Positions 9,114-16,286 of a stretch of 64,000 nt of DNA are shown piece by piece. The DNA is from Sporolactobacillus vineae DSM 21990 = SL153 (GTDB taxonomy: Bacteria > Bacillota > Bacilli > Bacillales > Sporolactobacillaceae). The notes beneath the pieces are model-generated. The model had not been told where the DNA came from and did no database searches. It saw only the letters and a list, made by a program, of their open reading frames with translations. Position 1 is the first letter of the stretch. Every line of letters begins with the position of its first letter. A program made the position numbers and the translations under genes. The stretch is from positions 248,001 through 312,000 of the forward strand of contig NZ_KB899044.1 of assembly GCF_000377985.1 (NCBI RefSeq), in the 5' to 3' direction.

Positions 9114-10403
9114 TTACTCAGGTGACGGAAAGAACCCGATCATTCTGTCAACAAAACGATCAAGCCAGAGATGATCCTGATCTGTTCCGTGAAAATTGGT
9201 GCTGAACGTCATCTCACCGTTAAAAGTCGTCACAGCAACCTGAAAATACGGCGCATACTTAATTGATCCGGAGATAAATGCATCGACTGCCTGGCCAGAA
9301 CCGAAACTGAGCTGAGCCGGGTCGAGTATGCCGATATTGGTCATACCGTTGATTGGAATCCGGTAGATTTTCGGGAACGCTTTAACCGCTTCTTCCAGCG
9401 GTTGTTTGTGATAAACATCCTCCAGTTCCCAATAAACTTTTAATGGAGCAAGACTTTCCTTTTCCTTGTCCATAACCTGCTTGACCTGTTTCAACGCATC
9501 GTCGAATGAAGGCTTCTCGAGCCTGGGAACCGCACAAATGTAGTTTGACGTCAGATTACAAATACCGGGCACTGCCCCCTCGGGCAGATAGGCACGTGCA
9601 TTGACCGGACAGTCCAGAACGATCGTGTCCACCGGCAGAACTTCAGAAAGCGCACAAACGTAAACCGCAAACAATGCGTCATTTATCGTTGCGCCGCGTT
9701 TTCTCGCATAATCTTTTACCCATTTGAACCGGTTCCGGTCCACTTTATGATGGATGATAAACGGCCTTTCCGCATCGCCGGTCAGCGGGAGATGATCCTT
9801 CTCAGTCTGGGCGTAGCTATGCAGATCTGCGTGCCATATCTCATCCATCTGGTTGCTGTCCAAAGCATCAAAGACCTGGTTAATCCCTCTCTTCTCCGGA
9901 TCCGGGAGGACAAACGGCAGTCGGCGGGCTGATGGATGGTTCGCAAAATAGGTGTAACTGCGGCTGAACAGATAGAGGAAATCGCGGAAACCGCCGCCGT
10001 CACAGATCATATGATTAAACACGAAGGCCAGGGTATCCTTGCCGGATTCACGAATCACCGTAATCCGTGCCTGGGGTCCTTTCAGCTCATCAGGTTTAAT
10101 GACTAAATGCGCTTGCAGTGCCTGCTCCCGATCGTCGGTTTCGACCAGGTGAATCATATCCTCGGCCGTCCATCCGGCATCGATCCACTCTGCTTTATTC
10201 CTGTCGGCTTCAAATCGACAAGTCAGCAGCGGAACGGCAGGGAATAGAGCCGTAAGTGCCTTGTTCAGCAGATCGATGTCACTTTCTCCGTTCAACTGGA
10301 CAGCAGCATGCAAAAAGTGGTCGTTCCTTTTCTGCTGCCCCGAAGTAAAGTGCTTCACATCTGCACTTTCCGCCGGATAAACTGTTGGGTTGCTCACACT
10401 CAT
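9114..10403 (-). CDS. Stand-alone condensation-fold acyltransferase
   Basis: A 429-residue protein of the chloramphenicol-acetyltransferase/condensation (C-domain) superfamily, which also includes alcohol acetyltransferases and PapA5-like enzymes. The active-site motif is NHMICDGG (His131, Asp135, Gly136), the HxxxDG of the fold; a later VYCALSE...DCPVNARAYLP stretch matches the core of the second half. There is no carrier-protein, adenylation or thioesterase domain on it and none encoded nearby. It probably joins an acyl group to an alcohol or amine; substrates are unknown. GAGAGGGGTGGG precedes the ATG. Confidence 0.75.
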   Translation of the reverse strand: MSVSNPTVYPAESADVKHFTSGQQKRNDHFLHAAVQLNGESDIDLLNKALTALFPAVPLLTCRFEADRNKAEWIDAGWTAEDMIHLVETDDREQALQAHLVIKPDELKGPQARITVIRESGKDTLAFVFNHMICDGGGFRDFLYLFSRSYTYFANHPSARRLPFVLPDPEKRGINQVFDALDSNQMDEIWHADLHSYAQTEKDHLPLTGDAERPFIIHHKVDRNRFKWVKDYARKRGATINDALFAVYVCALSEVLPVDTIVLDCPVNARAYLPEGAVPGICNLTSNYICAVPRLEKPSFDDALKQVKQVMDKEKESLAPLKVYWELEDVYHKQPLEEAVKAFPKIYRIPINGMTNIGILDPAQLSFGSGQAVDAFISGSIKYAPYFQVAVTTFNGEMTFSTNFHGTDQDHLWLDRFVDRMIGFFPSPE

Positions 10404-10492
10404 CTGCCCACCCCTCTCTTTTCCGATATATATTAAATTCCTTTCTACTCACGCTCCGTTATACCTGCCCGGAACGCAGCAATGCCTAAGTC

Positions 10493-10654
10493 TCAAAGTT
10501 TCCTGAAAGCACGACGCTCCGCATAACCGGCGCACTGCGGACAGACATGGATGACCCGTCCTGTGTCGCTTACATACTTGCGCATACCGGATGCTTTTTT
10601 ATGGCACAGTCCGCACCGTTTTCGAAATGGGAAAAGGCGTTTCAATCCGGTCAT
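10493..10654 (-). CDS. 53-residue zinc-ribbon protein
   Basis: A short gene found by reading the minus strand: ATG at 10654 with GGGAGGG at good spacing and a TGA at 10493. The product has a basic N-terminus (LKRLFPFRKR), then CGLC and CPQC separated by about 23 residues, the layout of a four-cysteine zinc ribbon, and a basic C-terminus. Codon use and the Cys pairs argue for a real gene. Function unknown; nucleic-acid or protein binding is plausible. It stands upstream of the leftward acyltransferase gene, with 89 bp between. Confidence 0.7.
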   Translation of the reverse strand: MTGLKRLFPFRKRCGLCHKKASGMRKYVSDTGRVIHVCPQCAGYAERRAFRKL

Positions 10655-10741
10655 CCGAATCCCTCCCGGATCAAAATATGATGATCTTATTATATCTTGA
10701 CGGCTGGTACCGATTCAAATGAAAACCTCTGGCGACACAAA

Positions 10742-10779
10742 CAGCGCCGCAACAGATTCATTATCCTGTTACGGCGCCG
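10742..10779 (-). terminator. Terminator of the liv operon
   Basis: A 14-bp stem (CAGCGCCGCAACAG with CTGTTACGGCGCCG, one wobble and one end mismatch) and a 10-nt loop downstream of livF, followed by GTTTGT on the minus strand. Confidence 0.6.
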
Positions 10780-10819
10780 TCATCTAAACGTCAGATGCAT
10801 TGGCATTGCTTATATTGGA

Positions 10820-11560
10820 TCAGGCAAGATAGGCACTGCGCACCTGCTGGTTGCTGAGCAGATCCTGGCAGGGCCCTTCGAGCACAATATCTCCGGTCTG
10901 GATGACATAGCCGCGGTTCGCAATCTGAAGTGCCTGGAACGCATTCTGCTCAACGAGTAAAATGGTCATCCCCTCCTGATTCATCTGCTGAATGATGTCG
11001 AAGATCTGCTCGACGATAATCGGTGCAAGCCCCATTGAAGGTTCATCGAGCATCAGCAGTTTCGGTTTCATCATCAGGGCACGGCCCATCGCCAGCATCT
11101 GCTGTTCGCCGCCGCTCATGGTTCCGCCCTGCTGATCCAGCCGCTCTTTCAGCCGTGGAAAGAAACTGAAAACGCGCTCCATCCGTTCTGTTATCACCTT
11201 TTTATTTTTTTCCAGAAACGCGCCGATCCGCAGATTTTCCCTAACCGTCAGTCTTGGGAAAATCCGGCGGCCTTCCGGAACCTGGGCAATACCGAGAGCA
11301 GCATTGATATGTGCCGGGTTTTGGGTAATCTCTTTACCCTCAAAATGAATCGATCCGGTCTTCGGCGTGACCAGCCCGCTGATCGATTTCAGCGTCGTTG
11401 ATTTTCCGGCACCATTGCTTCCGATCAGTGTCACGATCTCACCCTGATCGACAAACAGGCTGATGCCATTAAGCGCCTGAATTTTTCCATAAAAGCTCGC
11501 CACCCCGCTAAGCTCAAGGTAGTGTTTCGCCGTGGTTTCCCCCGTCTTCGTATCAGCCAC
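10820..11560 (-). CDS. livF: Branched-chain amino acid ABC importer, ATPase LivF
   Basis: One of the two ATPases of the HAAT-type importer that powers uptake of Leu/Ile/Val. It has Walker A GSNGAGKST, signature MSGGEQQMLAMGRALM and Walker B LLMLDEPSMGLAP. GTG 11560 is chosen: GGAGG lies 9 nt upstream and the length (246 residues) fits LivF; a longer frame would run 20 codons further into livG. The start overlaps the livG end by 8 bp, indicating translational coupling. Confidence 0.92.
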   Translation of the reverse strand: MADTKTGETTAKHYLELSGVASFYGKIQALNGISLFVDQGEIVTLIGSNGAGKSTTLKSISGLVTPKTGSIHFEGKEITQNPAHINAALGIAQVPEGRRIFPRLTVRENLRIGAFLEKNKKVITERMERVFSFFPRLKERLDQQGGTMSGGEQQMLAMGRALMMKPKLLMLDEPSMGLAPIIVEQIFDIIQQMNQEGMTILLVEQNAFQALQIANRGYVIQTGDIVLEGPCQDLLSNQQVRSAYLA

Positions 11561-12329
11561 GCTGTGTCGCCTCCTTCCCGAGATAAGCTTCAATAACCCG
11601 CTGATTATTACGAATCTCATCCGGTTTTCCTTCAGCGATCAGCTCGCCATGATCCAGAACATAGAGATAATCGGAGATCTTCATGACGAGTTTCATGTCA
11701 TGCTCAATAAGGATGATGGTGACATCAAGCCGATGGCGCATATCATGAATCAGATCGGTCAGCTGCCGGGTTTCCTTAGGGTTCATTCCGGCAGCCGGTT
11801 CGTCAAGAAGGAGAATCTTCGGTTTCGCTGCAATCGCCCGGCCGATTTCCAGGCGACGCTGGGCACCATAAGGAAGATTTCCCGCACTCTCATTGACAAA
11901 TTCTTCGAGTCCCACATACTGCAAGATTTTATATGCTTCGACCTTCGCTGCTTCTTCCTCCCGAGTCACCTCTGGAAAATGCAGCAGTGTACCGATCCAG
12001 TGGCCTTTCAGACGCTGGTGCATGCCGACCAGCACATTTTCAATGACCGTCTGTTCATTGAAGAGACGAATATTCTGGAAAGTCCGGCTGATCCCAAAAT
12101 GACAGACCTGGTGCGGCTTGAGACCGACCAGTGATTTTCCGTTTAACAGGATATCTCCTGAGGTCGGCCGGTAAACGGCAGTAATCATATTGAAAAAAGT
12201 CGTTTTACCTGCTCCATTTGGGCCGATCACTGCCGTGATTGAATTTTTCTCCACGTTCATTGAAACATCTCTGGTCGCCATCAGACCGCCGAACTTCTTC
12301 GTCAGGTTCTTGACTTCGAGAATATTCAT
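11553..12329 (-). CDS. livG: Branched-chain amino acid ABC importer, ATPase LivG
   Basis: The second ATPase of the importer, 258 residues. It carries Walker A GPNGAGKTT, the LivG-type long insert (residues about 90-130), signature LPYGAQRRLEIGRAIA, Walker B ILLLDEPAAGMNP and the ETRQLTDLI helix typical of LivG. Its ATG shares a base with the livM stop (TAATG) and has GGAGGG upstream. Confidence 0.93.
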   Translation of the reverse strand: MNILEVKNLTKKFGGLMATRDVSMNVEKNSITAVIGPNGAGKTTFFNMITAVYRPTSGDILLNGKSLVGLKPHQVCHFGISRTFQNIRLFNEQTVIENVLVGMHQRLKGHWIGTLLHFPEVTREEEAAKVEAYKILQYVGLEEFVNESAGNLPYGAQRRLEIGRAIAAKPKILLLDEPAAGMNPKETRQLTDLIHDMRHRLDVTIILIEHDMKLVMKISDYLYVLDHGELIAEGKPDEIRNNQRVIEAYLGKEATQRG

Positions 12330-13618
12330 TAGTGTGTTCCCTCCGCCTCAGGGTGCTCTTCGTATTGACTTGTTTTTACAGCTGCCTCAGCTTTAAGATG
12401 TGCCGCATCGACTTTTTTGTTTTTATAAGGAATTAACCCTTTCGTTCGATAGAGTGCGAAAACAACGAGCAGGATACCGAAGATAAACCGCTGCATTTTT
12501 GCAGGAGACAAAGCGTCAGGAACACTGACAACGCCGGATGCGCTGAGCTGAGTCAGCCAGGTCGACAGACTGGTCAGCACCTGGTTGTTCAGAATAATGA
12601 CCACTGCAGCGCCCAGAATGACGCCGGGAATGCTGCCCATACCGCCAAGAATAACCATGACGAGAACGATCGTTGATTCAAGGTAAGTAAAACTGGACGC
12701 ATCGATATACATTTGTTTCGCAGCAAATACCGAGCCCATCATTCCGGAAAATGAGGCACCGATGGCAAAGGCGGCCAGCTTTGTTTTGACCAGGGGAATA
12801 CCAGATGCCTGAGCCGCAATTTCGTTGTCCCGGACTGCTTTCCAGGCACGCCCGAGTTTCGAGTGTTCCAGACGTGTCGCCACATAAATCGCAAGCATAA
12901 AAATCACAAGTGCAATGTAATAGAACTGACTGGGCTGCCCGATCGGAATGCCGAAAAAGCTTGGCGGCTCGATTGACGGGATACCCATCGAACCATTCGT
13001 AATATTGATCGGGTGATCCATATTGTTAAAAACAATTCGGATGATTTCCCCGAACCCCAGAGTGACGATAGCCAGATAGTCGCCGCGGACCCGAAGAACC
13101 GGAATGCCAAGCAGAATGCCGAAGACGGCAGCGATGATTGCTCCGATAGGTATGAATAACCAGAAAGCATCACCGGGAACCGGAAAGTGGCCGAACGGCA
13201 TGAACTTATTCGCCTGGGTACTCCCGAAGATACCGTATGTATACGCACCAACGGCAAAGAAGGCAATAAACCCAAGGTCCAGCAGGCCGGCAAAACCGAC
13301 AACAATATTCAGCCCGAGTGCCATGGCGACATAGATCAGTACGAGCGTTCCGACGTCCATGAAGGACTGATAGGAGGAACCCTGGCTGGCGGCAAAGGGA
13401 ACCAGAACCGCGATGATGAGCAAGCCGAGTGCCCATTTAATTCTTACATTTAGTTTCAGATAATAAAGAATTAATATGGAAAGCAGCAGAACAAGAAAGG
13501 CGATCACTGAATCTGACAGAAGAAACAATCCAAAGGCGGTGATCAGTACATACGCGGCAAAAAAGATAATCTGTGCCTTTGTGCTGTCCGCAAATTTATG
13601 AAATGCATTTTTAATCAT
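12329..13618 (-). CDS. livM: Branched-chain amino acid ABC importer, permease LivM
   Basis: A 429-residue inner-membrane permease with about ten predicted helices. The family motif GLNIVVGFAGLLDLGFIAFFAVGAY is clear, as is the cytoplasmic RLEHSKLGRAWKAVRDNEIAAQASG coupling loop that docks the ATPases. It has an N-terminal three-helix extension like long LivM proteins and a C-terminal charged tail. It starts 7 bp after livH. Confidence 0.93.
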   Translation of the reverse strand: MIKNAFHKFADSTKAQIIFFAAYVLITAFGLFLLSDSVIAFLVLLLSILILYYLKLNVRIKWALGLLIIAVLVPFAASQGSSYQSFMDVGTLVLIYVAMALGLNIVVGFAGLLDLGFIAFFAVGAYTYGIFGSTQANKFMPFGHFPVPGDAFWLFIPIGAIIAAVFGILLGIPVLRVRGDYLAIVTLGFGEIIRIVFNNMDHPINITNGSMGIPSIEPPSFFGIPIGQPSQFYYIALVIFMLAIYVATRLEHSKLGRAWKAVRDNEIAAQASGIPLVKTKLAAFAIGASFSGMMGSVFAAKQMYIDASSFTYLESTIVLVMVILGGMGSIPGVILGAAVVIILNNQVLTSLSTWLTQLSASGVVSVPDALSPAKMQRFIFGILLVVFALYRTKGLIPYKNKKVDAAHLKAEAAVKTSQYEEHPEAEGTH

Positions 13619-13625
13619 AAGCTGA

Positions 13626-14651
13626 TCACACCTTCTCTATCGTGGCTTTTCCAAACAGGCCTTCCGGTTTAAAGATCAGCACCAGGATCAAAATGATAAA
13701 AGCGAAAACGTCTTTATATTCCGAACCCATTGCGCCATGGGTAATGGTCGACAGGTTGGCTGCGGCGAACATCTCAAGCAGGCCGAGCAGGATCCCTCCG
13801 AACATGGCCCCGCGAATGTTCCCGATACCGCCCAGAACTGCGGCCGTAAATGCCTTGATTCCCAGAATAAAACCGATGTAAGGATCAACAGTTCCATACT
13901 GAATCAGGAATAATACGCCGGTCGCGCCGCCCAATGCGGAACCGATGAAGAAGGTAACGGAAATCACGCGATTGACATTGATCGACATCAGCGACGCAGT
14001 CTCGCGATCCTGAGCAACAGCGCGCATCGCAATGCCCCACTTCGTCTTGCTGACAAACAGATCCAGGGAAATGAGCATGATTATCGTCACGATAGAAACA
14101 ACAAGAAACGAGCCCTGGAATGTAGCGTTATTGAAAAATGGAAAAACGGAATGAAAATCAATCGTAAATTTATGCTGGAACAACGGCCGTGTTGTAATGA
14201 TATAATTACCGGTTGTCCAATCTGCGATGAAACGTACCGCATCTTCAAGGATAAATGAAATTCCGATTGAAGTAATCAGTGCGATCAGCTTTGGGGCATT
14301 CCGCTTTCGCAGCGGCCTGTAGGCCACCCGCTCAATGCCGACGCCCATTACTCCGGTGATCAGAGCGGCAACAAGGATCATGATCATGAACAGGACCATC
14401 GTCGGTGCTGAAGACATGAATCCCATGCTCATTACCGTAAATAAAACACCTGCACCGACAAATGAACCGGTCATGAAAATATCGCCGTGTGCGAAGTTGA
14501 TCAGTTCGAGAATGCCATAGACCATGGTATAGCCGATAGCGACAACGGCGTAGACGAAACCAAGCGTCAGGCCGTCGACCAGGACCTGGGGCAAAAGTTG
14601 AATAATCTGCGACAAAGGAGCCACCTCTTTCTTTTTTCTGACTGGCTTCAC
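13626..14651 (-). CDS. livH: Branched-chain amino acid ABC importer, permease LivH
   Basis: The partner permease, 341 residues from GTG 14651 (AGGAG 5 nt before). An alternative TTG at 14615, with GAGGTGG before it, would give a start more like other LivH proteins (SQIIQLLPQVLVDGLTLG); the two cannot be separated by eye. Visible: GLTLGFVYAVVAIGYTMVYGILELINFAHGD, the classic LivH opening, and AMRAVAQDRETASLMSINV as the ATPase-coupling loop. Confidence 0.92.
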   Translation of the reverse strand: MKPVRKKKEVAPLSQIIQLLPQVLVDGLTLGFVYAVVAIGYTMVYGILELINFAHGDIFMTGSFVGAGVLFTVMSMGFMSSAPTMVLFMIMILVAALITGVMGVGIERVAYRPLRKRNAPKLIALITSIGISFILEDAVRFIADWTTGNYIITTRPLFQHKFTIDFHSVFPFFNNATFQGSFLVVSIVTIIMLISLDLFVSKTKWGIAMRAVAQDRETASLMSINVNRVISVTFFIGSALGGATGVLFLIQYGTVDPYIGFILGIKAFTAAVLGGIGNIRGAMFGGILLGLLEMFAAANLSTITHGAMGSEYKDVFAFIILILVLIFKPEGLFGKATIEKV

Positions 14652-14682
14652 GATTTCTCCTGAATGATGAGGCCAGATGTTC

Positions 14683-14718
14683 TAAAAGGGTATAGCCTGA
14701 TTTCTCCATACCCTTTTA
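14683..14718 (-). terminator. Intercistronic hairpin between livJ and livH
   Basis: An 11-bp perfect stem (TAAAAGGGTAT/ATACCCTTTTA) with a 14-nt loop between the binding-protein gene and the permease genes of the same operon. The T run is short, so it looks like a leaky terminator or an mRNA-stabilising 3' end rather than a full stop. Confidence 0.65.
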
Positions 14719-14812
14719 GATATTGCCCGGCTCAATGCAGCATCCAACTCGTGATACTGCCATTTTGCAGAACCGGTTGTTTAACCGGGCCTGTCAGTAC
14801 GGGCGCATGATT

Positions 14813-15997
14813 TTATTTTTTTGTGATTTCGGTCTGTTCTGTCGCAGGATAAACTGCCTTGTCAAATTTGTAGATGTAGATCTTGGCAAACTTGTTATCG
14901 CCCTTGCCGTCGAAAGCAACCTTCGTGGCGATGCCGTCATAATCCTGGATGCCGCGTACCGCAGTCGCTACTGCCTGACGTGTCGGAAGTTTGCCGCCGT
15001 TCTTGTCAATGGCTTTGCTGATACCTTCAAGGAGCACCGCTGCACTGTCGTAGCCATATGCAGAGTAACCTTCAACATTCTTTTTGAATTTTGCTTTATA
15101 TGCTGCTGCGAACTTACGGCCTTTTTCCGTTTTGGTAACATCGCCGACAACCGTCGAATAATAGACGCCCTTGATTCCACTGCCGGCGATCTGAACGCTC
15201 GTCGACGAATCCATGCCGTCACCGCCCATGACCGGAATCGTTAATCCCTGGGCACGGGCCTGTTTCACAATCAGCGCACCTTCAGCATAAACGCCGCCGA
15301 AGTAGATCAGGTCCGGTTTCGCGGCCGCCGCTTTGCTGACTACGCCGCTGAAATCTTTTTCACCGACTGTGATCCCTTCATAGCCGAGGATGGTTGCGCC
15401 GAGTTTTTTGGCTTCATCACGGAAAGCTGCGGCAAGTCCGGAACCATATGGGGTTTTATCCTGGATGATGAAGATCTTTTTAACGCCGAGCGTTTTAATC
15501 GCATAATTTGCACCGGCCGGCCCCTGGAAATCATCACGGGCACAAACCCGGTTGACTGTTGACAGTTCGCGGTCGGTCACTGCGGTTGCCGTTGCTGCCG
15601 GGGATACCATCGACAGGTTGTTTTTCTGGTATACCTGGGACGACGGAATCGCAACGCCTGAATTCAGGTGTCCGACAACTGCAAGCACTGCATTATCGGC
15701 GGAAATGGCCTGAGCGTTGGAAACACCCTTCTTTGGATCACCCATATCGTCGTATGGAGAGAGCACTAATTTATAGCCCTTCTTGTTAAATGCTTTTTGC
15801 TGATCATCAAGAGCAAGCTGTGCACCATTTTTGATCGCTTCGCCAAGTGTGGCACTGCCGCCCGAGAGCGGAGACTGAGTCGCAATTTTGATTACTTTCA
15901 GTCCGCCGGCGGACCCGCCGGATTTTCCGCAGCCGGCAATCAGGCCGACCGCCAATGCGAGTATAGCTAGCAGTGGGATCATTCTCTTTAATCTCAT
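14813..15997 (-). CDS. livJ: Branched-chain amino acid-binding lipoprotein (LivJ type)
   Basis: A periplasmic-binding-fold type I receptor of 394 residues that would be tethered to the outer face of the membrane and deliver amino acids to LivHM. ATG 15997 follows GGGGAGGG and begins a lipoprotein signal peptide: basic RLKR, a hydrophobic stretch, then LIAGC with the lipidated Cys at residue 23. The start of the mature part, KIATQSPLSGGSATLGEAIKNGAQLAL, is typical of LivJ/LivK. First gene of the operon, about 120 nt behind its promoter. Exact ligand preference cannot be told. Confidence 0.9.
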   Translation of the reverse strand: MRLKRMIPLLAILALAVGLIAGCGKSGGSAGGLKVIKIATQSPLSGGSATLGEAIKNGAQLALDDQQKAFNKKGYKLVLSPYDDMGDPKKGVSNAQAISADNAVLAVVGHLNSGVAIPSSQVYQKNNLSMVSPAATATAVTDRELSTVNRVCARDDFQGPAGANYAIKTLGVKKIFIIQDKTPYGSGLAAAFRDEAKKLGATILGYEGITVGEKDFSGVVSKAAAAKPDLIYFGGVYAEGALIVKQARAQGLTIPVMGGDGMDSSTSVQIAGSGIKGVYYSTVVGDVTKTEKGRKFAAAYKAKFKKNVEGYSAYGYDSAAVLLEGISKAIDKNGGKLPTRQAVATAVRGIQDYDGIATKVAFDGKGDNKFAKIYIYKFDKAVYPATEQTEITKK

Positions 15998-16121
15998 ATT
16001 TACCCTCCCCTTTTTGGAAAACAATACAGCAAAAAGCATAAATACCATTTTTATGTAGGCTGCATCACGCTCCCCGTAATTTCTATGAATTATCTGAGTT
16101 TATTGATAACTCTTAAAAGTT

Positions 16122-16150
16122 ATAATACTTTAAAATATAATAAGTGTCAG
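16122..16150 (-). promoter_or_regulatory. Sigma-A promoter of the liv operon
   Basis: On the minus strand CTGACA (16145-16150) and TATTAT (16122-16127) with a 17-bp spacer; each hexamer matches consensus at 5 of 6 positions. The predicted start is near 16115, leaving a leader of about 118 nt before livJ. Confidence 0.75.
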
Positions 16151-16156
16151 CAGATA

Positions 16157-16173
16157 TGTCAGAAACTCTGACA
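16157..16173 (-). promoter_or_regulatory. TnrA/GlnR-type nitrogen box
   Basis: The 17-bp dyad TGTCAGAAACTCTGACA fits TGTNA-N7-TNACA exactly. Its centre is about 50 bp upstream of the predicted liv start site, the position from which TnrA activates in Bacillus. GlnR binds the same sequence, so which protein acts is inferred from position only. Confidence 0.7.
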
Positions 16174-16190
16174 TAAAAAATATTTATCAC

Positions 16191-16229
16191 TTTCGTCTCC
16201 GTCACTGGCTTCATTTTCCGGAGACGAAA
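16191..16229 (-). terminator. Second hairpin behind the chemoreceptor gene
   Basis: An 11-bp stem TTTCGTCTCCG/CGGAGACGAAA with a 17-nt loop, one base beyond the main terminator. It gives a tandem stop and shields the liv promoter from read-through. Confidence 0.55.
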
Positions 16230-16230
16230 A

Positions 16231-16267
16231 CCCCCGGAGCTGGAATTTTATTTTCCAGCTCCGGGGG
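16231..16267 (-). terminator. Main terminator of the chemoreceptor gene
   Basis: A perfect 15-bp stem (CCCCCGGAGCTGGAA with its complement) with a 7-nt loop, then TTTT on the minus strand, 20 bp after the stop codon. Confidence 0.9.
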
Positions 16268-16286
16268 TCCGCTAATGTGGATTGGT

